Positions 11,265-23,181 are shown, numbered from the stretch's first letter. The stretch is DNA of 64,000 nucleotides from Apostichopus japonicus (GCF_037975245.1 NC_092567.1:10757376-10821375), one strand, 5' to 3'. Notes: generated by a model not told the origin, from the sequence alone. Program-made: numbers and translations.

Positions 11265-13126
11265 TAGCAATTTACCGCAAAATGGCAAATTCCTTAGATC
11301 TAAAAAGGGACGACTTCAACAATATGCTGGAAAATGTCATTTTATCATTTGAATCTTGACATTTTTCTGCTAATGTTACGTTCATAGAATCCTGTACAGC
11401 AGCTTAAAATTGCCATCAAGACAGCAAGATAAACATGTCTTAGACATTTTCTTCAGCCCGGATAGGCTATTAATTAACTTCAAGCTTGGAAAAAAAGGTC
11501 AATACTTTATTATTTCTAAAAACTTTTAAAATGACGGGATGAGAGATTTTGGGTATTTCAACATTAATCAGAAAAGTTATAAGTTGTACACTAGGATATG
11601 CATGAAGTCGAAGGGGGAGGGGGGGGTGGGCAATGTTACATTTAGCTGATAAGAAGGCCACTGCTACGGGTGTACACCCGTCCCCAACCCCCCCCCCCTC
11701 CGACTTTACAAAAAAAGTATTGATTGGCAAAAATGGTGTATGGAGCCAATTTAAGACCTAACTGTAGTCTAATTATACTCAGAGTGCACCATTTAACGTG
11801 AATTTTCAAAGCAATTTCAGGGGGCGGATCTACATGGGATTTGCCTTCAACAGGCCAACTAGCACACCGCCGCCTTTTTTAAATTGTTATTTCCATTCTA
11901 GCCTTTCCATAATAGTGTATGACCTACCTAAATCAGTTGGGATTTGCTCTCCCCCCCCCCTTGAAATCCTATATAAATGGGGGTTGAGAAGGGGTCCCAT
12001 TCTCCTAGTCCTGTGAACCGATTTCAAGTAGTAGATAACCTATGCATCTGCTATATATTAAAATGTGGTAACATGGCTACATGAAGGTAACATGCTATAG
12101 TGTATACCTCTTTTTCAGGCATTATTGTATATAGGAATAATAACTGTTTGGGCAATATGCCCGCCCAACGGCTACTTACCGAATAACTGGACGAGCAAGA
12201 CTGTACTTTCTGATTTTCCATGCAATTATGCAATAGTGATTTTAACATCGGTCAGTTTCAGTTTTCAAACTTCCCACTAGTATTCTTTAGCACAACCTTA
12301 AGTTCAGACAAAATTATAGTCTAACTACGCCTCAGAATTGTTTCAGTCGGAGGACCTCTACCTGGAATTGCATTCAACGACTCCACAGCAACACCACCAA
12401 AAGTTTCGCCACCTATAGTCTGACCATAAAGGTTCATTCCCCTTCCTAAATTTGTCGGGAGAATTTTTGAATGTGAACCCACGTTACTGGGTACTAAACA
12501 ATACAGGAGAGTAGATCCGTTTCCAGGATTGGAGAGGCAAACTTACCGCTTATAGACTTAATCAGAAATATACACAAATAAGCCACAAGATGTACCTCCT
12601 CCTTAATGTTCACATACTTCCCCATATCTATGTAGACATGGGACAAATCACTTGATTGGCGTAGGGAGGGAGCAAAAAAATGAATAGGTTGGGGAAGTGG
12701 TCGGGAGGCATCCCAGTTAAGCAAACAAATACACATTTTGTCATTATTGTGACCCACATGGAACACTGAAAATTTTAAAATTTTCATATCAAAATTTTAA
12801 TTATTTTATCCTGAAAGTTTTGAATATTTCTGGGAATTTCAACCCTTTTTCAAAATTGAAACCCTTTTCTTGAAAATCAAGTTTGTATTAAAATTGCAAT
12901 CTGTAATATAACCAAAATTCTCAACATTATACTACTTTTACTAAAATTTAAAACCTCTTCGATTGATTTCGATCTCTTTAACACCCTTCATGTAAAATAT
13001 CGATTTCTTTTTGTTTTACATTTAAACTTTTAAAATGTCGACTTATCATCTAAAAAAATATTAGCGTTTTATCTCAAACTTGTACGTTTCTCTCAAAATT
13101 GCCATTGCATTTCTCGAAATCAAGAT
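11265..13126. other. No supported feature
   Basis: AT-rich DNA with G/C homopolymers near 11620, 11690 and 11950. A degenerate stretch of TTTTGAAA and TTTCAAAA words at 12780-13120 resembles low-complexity DNA at 9420-9550. Confidence 0.5.
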
Positions 13127-13252
13127 ATTTACTTCGTTCCCCACTTACCTGTCTCCCCACAACCTATGCACCGCATTCTACCGTGTCTAGAATGCCCTGG
13201 TAATCTTTTAACACTGTACACCCTCACTGGCCCTAATGGCCTTCCTTCATTT
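13127..13252 (+). repeat. DIRS left inverted terminal repeat
   Basis: Runs from ATATTTACTTCG through CCACTTACCTGTCTCCCCAC and beyond. It is the reverse complement of 19780-19929 with about one mismatch and one indel over the core ~115 bp. The outermost ~20 bp differ between the two sides, as expected if each outer end is copied separately from the internal complementary region. Confidence 0.9.
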
Positions 13253-13521
13253 TTCTACCCACAAAGTGTCTCACTGTGTTTTTCGGAGTTAGAAAAATTT
13301 TCGCGAAATTCGCCCGGATTACCTTGGATTTATACTCTAGAAGTTTCCTATCAGGACTTCTGCACTTCCAAGGATCTTTTCCAGCCTGATAAGTATCCTT
13401 TTCTTGTAGGGAAGGGTGTTTTTGGGGGCTGTTTTTAGTGTACACTCTCGCCCATGCGTTCGTTTTTTCTTACGTAACGTTTTTAGGGTAACAGGTAGTA
13501 GCTCTGCGAGACTACTTCGTT

Positions 13522-13845
13522 CGTTGCCTATACCGCCTTGTTTACGCGGATAGGCATATATTTTCGTATGTACATGTTTCAGCTTTTCTTACTTTCAAAA
13601 ATAAGATGTTTTGCTTGTTTCATGTACCTTCGTTACTTCTTACGCTTTTGTGTGGGTTTTCCCCTTTGTAGCGTAATTTGTAGCGTTGCCTATACCGCCT
13701 TGTTTACGCAGATAGGCATGTTTTTCCGTATGTACATGTGTTTCAGCTTTTCTTACTTAGAAAACATAAGATGTTTTGCTTTCATGTACTTCGTTAATTT
13801 TTACGCTTTCAGTGTGGGTTTTCACTTTTGTAGCGTAGTTGTAGC
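13522..13845 (+). repeat. Two 162-bp direct repeats in DIRS leader
   Basis: CGTTGCCTATACCGCCTTG begins at 13522 and again at 13684, and the following ~160 bp match closely (TACATG, CAGCTTTTCTTACTT, AAGATGTTTTGCTT, TTTTGTAGCGTA). They lie between the left terminal repeat and the gag-like region, in the presumed untranslated leader. Confidence 0.85.
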
Positions 13846-13920
13846 CACGTTCCGATATCTCCTAACTAGTCGAGATAGTCGGCTCGTTTCGTTGTTTTTC
13901 ATGTTAAGACAGGAGTATCC

Positions 13921-14440
13921 TTGATTTCATATATTGTTGTATATTTTCATGTTTCCTCCAGTTGTTGCTACGTGCGCTCCCTGAGTCTCATGACTTGGGG
14001 TGTACCTCGAAGCCTTGTTCCCCCCTCCGCTGGTTCGCGGTTAGGGGGTTCTCTCCCTTATATACATGTTTCGTCCTTTTTACAAGTTTTTCGATGCATA
14101 TATGTTTAGTTACGTTGCTTCCATATGTCGGAAGTGTCTCTCCTTGTAACGTATCTTGTAAGCCGCGAACTCCTATCCAATACTAGGCGGTTAGGCGGTT
14201 CGATTACGTTGTTGTTGTTTCTTGTTTGAACCTTCATATATTTGTACATATTTTCATGTTTCTCCATGGGTTTCGCTACTCGTGCGCCTCCTAAGTGTCG
14301 GGAGTTTCACTTGGGGCGTATCTCGTAGCCTTGTTCCTCCCTTCCCGCTCTGTACGCGGATAGAGGGGTTCTCTCCCTTGTATACATGCTTCGTCCTTTT
14401 CCTTCATGTATTCTAGTTACGTGTTCGCTTCTAAGTGTGG
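13921..14440 (+). repeat. Second pair of leader repeats, ~320-bp period
   Basis: Two diverged copies share TATTTTCATGTTTC, GTAGCCTTGTTCC-like text and GGTTCTCTCCCTT (14047 and 14367), followed by TATACATG and TTCGTCCTTTT. Short open frames here are products of the repeats, not genes. Confidence 0.7.
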
Positions 14441-14607
14441 GAAGTTTTTCACTATTGTAGCGTACCTTGTAAGCCGCGAGCCTCTAGCGGGGCGCGTTTT
14501 TTTTTGTCACGTAACTTTACTCTCTGTTAGCATACTCCAACCCTACTTCCTCCTTATAGTCGTTCCGTTTGATACGTTAGACTATTCGCCGTTAGTCTCT
14601 CCTTAAC

Positions 14608-15249
14608 GTGGGTTTCTCAGACATGTCTCGAAGCCACCTTAAATGTGTGAAATGTTCCGAGACCTCTGTCCAGTCTGTTTTGTTTTCACACCAGACAGTG
14701 GCAGCACATCGACACCTGGCTAGCAGGCCGGGACAGGTTAGATCTATCACCGAACCCACAGTTCCCCTAGAGGGAATCGGAGGAGAGACAGGAGATGAAG
14801 AGGAAGTGAGAGAGTTGGTGGGAGTTGAGATGGAGAGAGGCCAGGAGAGGGCCGGAGAAGAGAGAGAGATGGAGATTTTGCCACCCAAGGTGCCGGCGTT
14901 GTCCGGATGTACCACCAAGGGCTAGGGCAAGGGCAAGGCTCAAGGCCAACCAAAAGCCCATGACAAAGACGGCCAGAGCGGACAGTCCGTCCGGGTCGCA
15001 GAGAGCGGCACCCGTTGTGGTGAGCGCAAAGAGAGGGGCTCCGGAGAGCCAGGGTCCGGCGAGACCTCAGAAGGAGCCCGGAACAGACGTTCCCCTCCGA
15101 CCCAAGGAAGGCTAGGCTCAAGGCCAATAAAAAGCCCATTAGAAGTTCCGACCGGAACGGACGGAATGTCCGGGTCGAGGAGAGTGGTACCCGGCGTGGT
15201 AAGCACACAGAGATAGGCTCCGGGAGCCCGAGTCCGGCGAGAGAGGCCG

Positions 15250-15289
<40 letters not shown>

Positions 15290-15610
15290 AAGAGATATTG
15301 CCCCCCAAGGTCCCGGCACCGTCCGGATTCTATGACCAAGGGGGAAGGCAAGGGCAAGGCTCAAGGCCAATAAATAGCCCATTTGAAATTCCGACCGGAA
15401 TGGACAGAATGTCCGGGTCGAGAGGAGTGGTACCCGGCTAGGTACGCACACAGAGATGGGCTCCGGGCCCGGGTCCGACGAGACCACGGGTCCAGCGAGA
15501 CCTCACAGGGAGTGCGGAACCGAGGTTCCACTCCGGATCCCAGGAGTCGGTCCCGGAGCCGGGAACCGATGAGATCAACAACTGCTGGGCCCCCAGCTAG
15601 AACGGGGTAG
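14608..15610 (+). pseudogene. gag-like: DIRS gag-like region, internally repeated
   Basis: The plus strand holds overlapping open frames after the leader. The first (14608-14925) has a CxxC pair near its start (HLKCVKCSE) and a histidine-containing stretch, then a Glu/Arg-rich part. The next frame (14825-15115) is strongly basic and proline-rich, as expected of a nucleic-acid-binding gag protein. The DNA has internal repeats anchored on GGCTCAAGGCCAA near 14940, 15120 and 15361, separated by a (GA)n run at 15253-15288, so the reading frame changes between copies. Position between leader and RNase H supports gag; sequence similarity to a named gag was not checked. The long Ser/Leu-rich minus-strand frames here are shadows. 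Confidence 0.5.
15253..15288. repeat. (GA)n microsatellite inside gag-like region
   Basis: Uninterrupted GAGAGA tract separating internal repeats of the gag-like region. It explains the SLSLSL frames on the minus strand. Confidence 0.9.
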
Positions 15611-15839
15611 TAAGGGCAAACGCCCAATCCGAAAGGAAAGCCGGCTGGAGCGAGGTTCCCACGGCAAACGGAGATATACTTATCCCCAGCCTCAAAGTTA
15701 ATCCCGCCTCCAAGAAGGGGAAGAGTCTCTTTCATCAGGGGAGTGTTGCCCCCCGGAACTAGCAGCTTGAGCTGCGACGACAGGTTCGAATCAATTGCGG
15801 AAAGACACTGCAATCGCTACACCATTTATCATTACACAT

Positions 15840-16929
15840 CCCGAATGTGTGTTTAATGAGTACCAGCAGAAACTAGGACATGACATAGATTTCCTGGGCA
15901 TTCATGGGTCATATTCTCCTCGCTAATTATATTTCTCTCTCGTTATAATTCATCGCCATATGTCTAGGTTTGAAACCTTGCTTATGTATGTTGTTTAAAA
16001 CGCTTGTGGAACCCCCTCCAGAGCATGTTAAAAGGCGCAAACTGAAGCGATTCTAGTACAGTCTCGTTACTTAGTACCTTGGCAACCTGCCAAGAAGAGA
16101 ACGTTCTCGAAGCTTGGCAAAGTGCCAGGAAAACGAAGCCTTCTAAGATTCTTGGCAAACTGCCAAGACAATATACCCGCGCTGTATATTTGTTATGAGA
16201 GGAGGGGGGCCAAGCAGTCACCTGGATTGACACGTGTAAGCTCAACGTTTGCTGCAACGAGCTGTCGACTACGTGAGCGATCCCATGGAATAAACCTTTC
16301 TCTCTATTTTTTGGGTGAATTTCCAAGACAAACGCGTTAGTAAGTTGGAAAAGGGGTAGGATAAAACCCCAACAAAAGAGGTACAAGCGCTAACGCGCTC
16401 CGAGCATACAGTATGCGCTTCGTGAATAATGTTCGATGTTCCGACATTTTAAGCACAGTTGCATTTCGTAGCACCTGATAGCCTAGTCGTGGCTATGCGC
16501 TAGGTGGTTTCAATAGGAAGTTGGATACTTCTACTGTACTACACTACGAAATTGACACGTCTCGACATGGAGAGATTTGAGGAGTAACGGGTACGTTATC
16601 ATAACATTTATTACGTGTTTATTACGTTAAATGTGGTGTGGTAAAAACGTCGACATAACGTTTCTATGAGATATTAATGTTATATTAATGTTATATTAAT
16701 GTCTTAACGTAAATCGTTTTGAAATATGAGCCTGAAAACGTTTTCGGTGACATACCTCTTACACCACTAATAACGTTATCATAACAAAACACTACATGCT
16801 TAGTAACGCTTTTGTGTTTGCTGAGTAACTCCCCGGGCTCCGTTAAGCAGCCAGGGATTTATGAGGTGGATTTTCTACAAGCCCACCCTCTCACCATCTT
16901 CACAGCCCCTGTTGGGAGTTTGTTTCTGA
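15840..16929. other. DIRS interior without recognisable reverse transcriptase
   Basis: In an intact DIRS element this interval would hold reverse transcriptase. I see no such motif in any frame. It contains three TTGGC-N5-GCCAA-like palindromes (16079-16166) and a GTTATATTAAT triplication near 16672-16705. Deletion or replacement of the core is likely. Confidence 0.5.
16079..16166. promoter_or_regulatory. Three NFI-like palindromes in 88 bp
   Basis: TTGGCAACCTGCCAA (16079-16093), TTGGCAAAGTGCCAG (16114-16128) and TTGGCAAACTGCCAA (16152-16166) fit the nuclear factor I consensus TTGGC-N5-GCCAA; the middle one has one mismatch. Centre spacings are 35 and 38 bp. They could be binding sites or short hairpins of a mobile element; function is inferred only. 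Confidence 0.5.
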
Positions 16930-17190
16930 TGAGTAGGTCTATAGCTCAGTTAGCTCAGGGTTAAAGCCTTGCAGTCATAAGGTCCCCGGTTCAGGCCACC
17001 CCAAGATTAATGTATGTTGTCCAGCTACAGAGTTGTTGACTTTTCATAATCATAGACGTTAAATGTGTATGTAAGAGACTGACTTCAGTCAGCTTGCAGC
17101 TTGGTTAAGCCAGTGAGGCTTCTTCTCAAGTTCCTACTTGCAGGATGATCCTAAATACGTTCTTAAATACATACATATAATTGTAGGAGT
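16930..17190 (+). repeat. tRNA-derived SINE
   Basis: The head reads TCTATAGCTCAGTTAGCTC (A-box-like) followed about 40 bp later by GGTTCAGGCC (B-box-like, 16988-16997). It is followed by a body containing GACTTCAGTCAGC and AAGCCAGTGAGGCTTC. The anticodon-arm region does not fold like a functional tRNA, so this is a SINE rather than a tRNA gene. It is nested in the DIRS interior. Confidence 0.6.
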
Positions 17191-17348
17191 CACATAAACA
17201 GTAGCATTGTAGCTTTGTTTAAGATTCTGATGAAGCAAACTATCCATTCAGTACTCAGTCTCATTTTTTGTAGCAGGGTAGCATTGTTTAAGATTCTGTA
17301 CTCACTCAGCAGAGTGAGATTCTGTACCTTCAGTACTCATTTTTGGAG

Positions 17349-17570
17349 AGTACTGTGGTCAAGTGGTGAAGGCAGTGGACTGGTGATCTACAGTAAGGCT
17401 TGCAGGTTTGAGTCCTGGCCGGATCATTCAGTTGTTTCCTTGGGCAAGGCACTTTTTCGTCAGTACAGCTTCCCATCCAGGAGATACTTGTCTCTATGCT
17501 TGACAGGTTTTCGTTGACCGGGGTAATATTGTTAGGCGCCTCAGGCATCATTATCTTTCAATAGGTCTAC
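17349..17570 (+). repeat. tRNA-derived SINE, family also at 49866-50212
   Basis: TGGTCAAGTGG (A box) and GGTTTGAGTCC (B box, 17405-17415) are followed by CCTTGGGCAAGGCACTTT. This tRNA-plus-body block is found in reverse orientation at 50100-50212, where the B box is GGTTCGAGTCC. Confidence 0.7.
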
Positions 17571-17789
17571 GCCTTTCTTCCCCAATATTATGATTAATAT
17601 TTTTTAGCATGGAAAGAACCTCCATTAAACCTCCCTACAGGGTACACCTTAGCATCATCAGGACATTCCTTTTCTTCAGAGTTTTCTGATTGCACAGGGT
17701 TGATAACTGAAGGAGTCATCAACGGTACTGTGGTACTGAATCAGTACTGGGAGTGCGGCTGTCCTGCAAGCGCTAACAAGGTCACCAAG

Positions 17790-18095
17790 CAGGCCGCTGT
17801 CCTTGAACTCTTTAGCAGCAGATACACAGGGTTGGGCTCTCTGGAGCCCTCCGGCGCCCAGGTACGGGGCTTTTGACTACCATCCTCTCAGAAAACACGA
17901 CGGTGGTAACATACTGTAGCTACGTCAACAGACATGGTGGCACTAGGTCAGAGAGATATTGCCGTCTGGCAAGGGAGACCCTCACCACAGCTACATGGCC
18001 CTACAAGTCTCTCAGATAGCCAGAAAGGAGAATGTGATGGCCGATGCTCTGCACAGGGGACAGCTCCACCCTGACGAGTGGACCCTTTCGCAACG
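17790..18095 (+). pseudogene. DIRS RNase H remnant
   Basis: The first part (17790-17880) includes AVLELFSSR, comparable to the start of DIRS RNase H. From 17886 one frame reads SENTTVV, then YVNRHGGTRSE, and ends at a stop. From 18004 a second frame reads QIARKENVMADALHRGQ and LHPDEWTLSQ. The ENVMADALSRG block with the downstream HPDEW is typical of the C-terminal end of RNase H in DIRS elements, which removes the RNA template strand. The frame change and the stop show that it is not expressed intact. An inserted codon pair interrupts the TTVV-YVN block. Confidence 0.75.
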
Positions 18096-18414
18096 AACAT
18101 GAAGTAGGTTTTTCCACATGTTCAGCAGACCTCTGATAGACCTGATTGCGACACAGGGCAACAATGGGCTGCTCATCTTTGTTCAGGCGGCCCACCCGCA
18201 GGCCTTCCACATAACGCCAGGTCCCTGTCGCGAAACGGACCGGAAGCTTACATCTTCCCCCTCTTGGCATGGTCAGCCATCATAGTGGCCCCGCTGACCC
18301 CGGTTCGGGCAAAAGTTATCCAGCTCCTAGCGGACGAGCCAGCGATCCTGCCGGACAAACCACAGTCGGTTGTCCCATAGACGGGGCGCTGGCTCACCCG
18401 GACAGCAAGGGCCT

Positions 18415-19258
18415 ACAATTAGGTGCCTGGAAATTGTCTGGTGTTTCCTTAGACAGAAAGGACTTTGGCCGCCAGAGTGAGAACAACCTTGGTACTTACG
18501 TTTTCTGCCTACGGAGATTCGGAGTATGCCGAACGAGACAGACTCTGCCTACCATGACCTTTCTAACCTTGATCGCCGACTCCTTACCCACACTGTTCCA
18601 AGAAGGGAGGCAGGGTTTAGACGATCAAAAACTTTCGTTCGGCTGTTGTCGCCTTCCATCAGGGGCTTCCCCTACGGCTCCACGCCAGGCAGCAACGGCT
18701 CGCCTAGACTAAGGTGCCTTCAGTCCTACGGTTTGTGGGGTGCTGATAGTTCTCGACCCCTCCTTCTTCGCTAGAACCAGGTTTAGCTCTCCTACCGGGA
18801 GACATCATCATCCCAGAGATCAAGACCTTCTCTTTGATCCCCAAAGACAGGCTAAAGTATGGTTTCCCATTAGGGCACTGAAGTGGTACCTCAACAGAAC
18901 ACAAGATCTCTTGGGTACTTCGACATCTCTGTTCTTCCTCCTTCGAGTGCCCCACTCAGCAGCCTGGGAGGATACCTTGTCCCGCTGTTTGGTGGAAGCC
19001 ATCCGCCCTCTGGCTACAGGTCCAGGCAGATCCATGGCTCACAACAGCAGGGGTTTCACTGCTTCTACAGCCCTGTTCGCAGGTTTTCCAATAGTGGACA
19101 TCTGCAAGACGACGGCGTGGAAGACTCCAATCGCTTCGTCGCCTGCTACTTATCGGACATATCACAGGCCGATTTGGCTTTGGTCGCTCGATGATACGAG
19201 CTCCGGGGGTCCCACCCCTCGGGCCTCTTACCATCGGACAGTGCCACTCGGTGCATAG
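18415..19258 (+). pseudogene. DIRS tyrosine recombinase remnant
   Basis: Family features appear in order in shifting frames: GAWKLSGVSLDRKDF near 18420, FLTLIADSLPTLFQEG near 18560, RGFPYGSTPGSNGS near 18660, then in the frame 18740-19258 the blocks IRALKWYLNRTQDLLGT, MAHNSRGFTASTALFAG and ICKTTAWKTP, and TYRTYHR. HNSR is the HxxR catalytic pair and the tyrosine in TYRTYH is the likely nucleophile position of this class. The enzyme integrates the circular cDNA. At least two frame changes separate the N-terminal and catalytic parts. The frame ends right at the internal complementary region, as in other DIRS elements. Confidence 0.8.
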
Positions 19259-19348
19259 GTTGTGGGGAGACAGGTAAGTGGGGAACGAAGTAAATATTAT
19301 AAAACATACTGGTTTATATATTTACGAGTGACCCACTTACCTGTCTCC
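19249..19348. repeat. DIRS internal complementary region
   Basis: The first half (GGTGCATAGGTTGTGGGGAG through GGGGAACGAAGTAAATAT) is the exact complement of the left outer end. The second half (GGTTTATATATTTACGAGTG through CCTGTCTCC) is the complement of the right outer end. Read on the minus strand, it equals the right end joined to the left end with ~10 bp of shared TTTATAAT-like sequence, which is the predicted circle junction. Confidence 0.9.
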
Positions 19349-19779
19349 ATTTCCCGCCACCCTCCCCCGAGGGAGATGGGACGCAGCCGAACGGGGGAGC
19401 GGTCGTTCGACCTGACTCATGACTCCTCGCGTTTCGTCGATAGACATCGCCACCCCCTGGGTCGCCTGCGGCTACTTGTCTATCGGTGGGTGTTGTTTCC
19501 TTAGTTTGGTTTACCAGGTTACTCTTTACCATCTAAGGTAGTATGGGCCTCGTCCCCTTGTTCAATTAGGCCTCTGTAAGTGTAGGGGGAGGCACGCCTA
19601 CGGGGTGACGGAGGGCGGACCCCCACCCCGACTGTTCAGGGTGGCCTCCGCCTGGAGGCGTCAGCAGTCTTTGTTAGCGTTAGATTTTTCCTTCTCGGCG
19701 AGCTCGGCGGGTGGCAGGGTTTACCCGCCACCCTCCCCGAGGTCGCGTCAGGGGCCACTTTGTGGGAAAGTGGTCTCAA

Positions 19780-19929
19780 AATGAAGGAAGGCCATTAGGG
19801 CCAGTGAGGGTGTACAGTGTTAAAAGATTACCAGGGCATTCTGGACACGGTAGAATGCGGTGCATAGGTTGTGGGGAGACAGGTAAAGTGGGTCACTCGT
19901 AAATATATAAACCAGTAAGTTTTATAATT
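19780..19929 (-). repeat. DIRS right inverted terminal repeat
   Basis: Complement of the left repeat; its outer end continues as GGGTCACTCGTAAATATATA and ACCAGTAAGTTTTATAAT, which matches the second half of the internal complementary region. This fixes the right boundary near 19929. Confidence 0.9.
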
Positions 19930-22900
19930 TCTTTCTTATACAAATTTCAACTATTTTATCTCAAAAAAAAAAACTTTTCTTGATGAGAATGGTAATAAGT
20001 AAAAAGGGAGAAAAGGGGGCGGGGGTGCTACTTGAATTGACTATTACAATTATTGGTGAAATGTCGGCATAGTATTTTGATTTGAGCAATTACGAGGTAC
20101 GTGAAAAGACAATAGATCGTTTGATTGCCTGACACTCTCTTTGCTGGTGCAAAGATTTATCTGCATAATCCAGCACTGACATGGAATGGAATTAATTACA
20201 AAGGTGGTTGGGTGGGGAGGGATAAAAAAGTCGTGTAGTTACATTTATTCCAATAATTTCATGATGATCAAGTGATTATTTGTAAAAACAAAAATGTAAC
20301 TTGACACAGACACGTTTTGTCTGCACGATGTGTCTGCAAGATGTGTATGACTGAACAAGGATGTTCAATTTATGTTATTCCATGTAGGTTTTAATATTCA
20401 TTAAACATGTACTCTTTAAATCATTTGAAACAGACGGTTTTCAAACTTTTGTGTTAATTGTTTGTTTATGCATTCACTAGCAGGTACTAAGGTTGGGGAA
20501 TGTGTACTAACATGCTTTTTGCCAAAATTGTAACCGTTGGTGGGGGGGGGGGAGGGGGAATAACACCTTACCACTTAGGGAGAAATGTCAATGATAGCTT
20601 GATCTACTTGAAATAGGTTGTGTTGTATTATTTACTTCCTCGACCCCTTCCTTACTGCATATCCAATCGACGTCAGGTTTCAAACTGTCTGTTTTCACCG
20701 GGTATGTTTAACGTTACGTCTCTCGTACAGTACATTTACTTCTATTGGCGCCAAAATGTTGGTTACAAATCTCAAAAATCACCCGCGAACAGCTGGAAAA
20801 CACCTGTATATGAATATCGGTAACTCTTGCTATCGAATACCTGTTCACGTCTAATATCTATCACTAACAATGAATGATTTAGTGTTATATAAGTTGATTT
20901 GCAGAGAACGTATTACATTCGTGGGAGTTTTTTGTTACCATTGACTTGTTGAGTGGTTATTAAGATGGATTATTTAATGGAGAGGAACCACTGTTTATAG
21001 TTTAGACAGTGATAATTTGATCAGTGAGATAATTTGACAGTATGGTATAGAGGCAAAAGCTAGGATGTGTACAAAGGCCAGGCCAAACTTAGTTAGGCTA
21101 TAGGCTAGACTAGTAATAAAATAAGGCTATGTTAGAAATCTCACACATCACCTGCAAAAAGCTAGAATTATCTACTTTCAGCGAGAGGACATGATATAAC
21201 TCATAAATAACAGAGATCTTAGCCTAGTTGTTGACTGAATATCACAAAAGTCCAAGTTAAAGCATATCTTAAATATAAAGGAAATGAATAAAATACAATC
21301 GAGACACTGAGTCTTCTTTAGGGATCTTAAATTAACCGAAGAATAAAACCAGCGATTAACATTCTAGGTGAGCTGATGCCTATCCTTTACTTCGAAAACA
21401 ATTACTTCATTCTAGCTAAGAAAAAGTATCCATAGACAAACTGCCTTAATAATACAAGTCAATCTATAACATTCCACAATTATTATTAATGTTAGTTAAT
21501 AACTGATTATTAGTTGAATGACCTAACTCCTGCCAATATATCTGACACTTAATGTGAAATATAGTTAAATTGTTAAATACTGTATAGGGCTTTGAGCCTC
21601 TATAAAACAGTTTTCCAGTTTAAGTTTAATAATAATTAAATGCAATACATAGTTATTAGAAAGGAATCTTTCGTCCATGTCTTTCCATCAGCAACTAGAT
21701 CGTGGTGTTCTACTCACAGCTGGTTTTGTCTTAATTTTGCCTACATAATTATAAAAAACTGTACGTCATTTCCAAGCCAACAGATTTATGGCCACATGAT
21801 CGATATTTAAAAAGTAAAATGGTTTTGAAATTGAAAGTGCGCCAATTCTTTTACGCTGCTGCAACACTCAATAGCAGAAGTTCGCCAGAGCCGTAGCTCT
21901 AACGTTAGTGTTAAAAGGGCGCCATCCTCTCATTAAACTTGTAATTAACTGATTTATCTCTCGTGTTTGTTAATCTTCATTTGTCCGCTATCTGCTGCCT
22001 GTTCACAACCGCTGAACTCCATAGTAACAGAAGATATTACAATGAAGACCCAATTAACCTGATGAAACTTAAAAGTAATAATTAATTAGTATAATTAAAC
22101 CATCAAGGATATGAAGTGTTTCCAGATCACAGAATTATTTGTAATAAAAAATGTAAAAAGCGGATGGTACTATTTAATTGGAAGAAACGATAAAGTTTAG
22201 AAAGTTAAGATCATAAGCAATACCCAATTTAGGAATATCTACAAACACAAAGAAAGAACAAAGCTATATTTCGAAAAAAGAATCCACTAGAAGTTATGTC
22301 ACACTCAAACCGTAACTTAGGAATGAATTTAATAACAAAACACAGATGGACATCAGCATTTAAACAAATCGTATTAATTAGAAATAATTATAATTGAAGC
22401 AGAATAGTCGGATTTGAATCAATAATTAAATAATTTGTATATTAAAATTTGAGTTTAAGCCTCGTCAACCTTCTCTCTTGAAACTTGAATTTGATCTACC
22501 ATACATCTGCTTCTCTAAATTGCATTTTAATTATAAGAAACAACATATTGATTGAAATATAATTCCCCCAATCTCCTTAAACTTATAAAACAAAACTGGT
22601 ATTACTGTAGTTAGAGTAGAAGTTTCCTTTCATGATTCCTATAACATTAAATTACATTTTCCTTCTGAAAGTTCTAAATAAAAATGCAAATAAATTTGAT
22701 CAATATTTTTTTCTAAAAGATAGAATAATCTCAATTCTTGATTACCCAATTTGTATAAAATTTCCAACCCGTCTAGGAGATTTGTTACCTATAAACCAAT
22801 AAATTAAAATATGTAGGCTCATATTCTTATTTTATTGAACCTTACTAGCTATAAAACCTTTTATTAATAATTTAATTGCAAAACAATAAAACTAATTTTG

Positions 22901-23181
22901 TAATCCTACATTACAAATTTATTTTCCTCTAATCTAATCCATGTATTCCTGCTTGTATTTGACTCTCCTTAAAATCAATCCCTTATTTCCGTTCCATTAA
23001 TTTAGTCCTTTTCACAGATAAACACGACCTAAATGTCTCAGCTTATCGCTCTAATTTCCTTTTTCTTTACTTCGTTATGATTAGAATTTATAATATCATA
23101 TTAATTATTATAATCAAACCAAATCCAATATATTTATCTCTATCTACTCTAATACGCACTAACTCTATTTTTTCATTCTAG
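19930..23181. other. AT-rich DNA, no feature seen
   Basis: No frame with protein-like content; likely intronic or intergenic. A poly-G run lies near 20541. 21900-23180 becomes very AT-rich toward the LRR exon acceptor. Confidence 0.5.

Larger units (their letters stand above)
13127..19929 (+). mobile_element. DIRS-type tyrosine-recombinase retrotransposon, degenerate
   Basis: The layout is that of DIRS elements: inverted terminal repeats at both ends, a gag-like region, an RNase H remnant, a tyrosine-recombinase remnant and, just before the right repeat, an internal complementary region (19249-19348) made of the complements of the two outer ends. DIRS elements are thought to use that region as a splint to circularise the cDNA, then integrate by recombinase without target duplication; none is seen. 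The two terminal repeats are nearly identical over ~115 bp, although the coding regions have frameshifts and stops and no reverse transcriptase was found. Two SINEs sit at 16930-17570. It is either an old wreck with repaired ends or a non-autonomous derivative. Confidence 0.85.

Noticed and set aside
14747-15487. Long Ser/Leu-rich minus-strand frame (246 codons)
   Set aside because: It reads the (GA)n tract and internal repeats of the DIRS gag-like region backwards; SLSLSL is a microsatellite artefact.
16935-17000. tRNA gene
   Set aside because: A- and B-box-like sequences exist but no clean cloverleaf is apparent, and SINE body follows; the same applies at 17356, 50159 and 59097.
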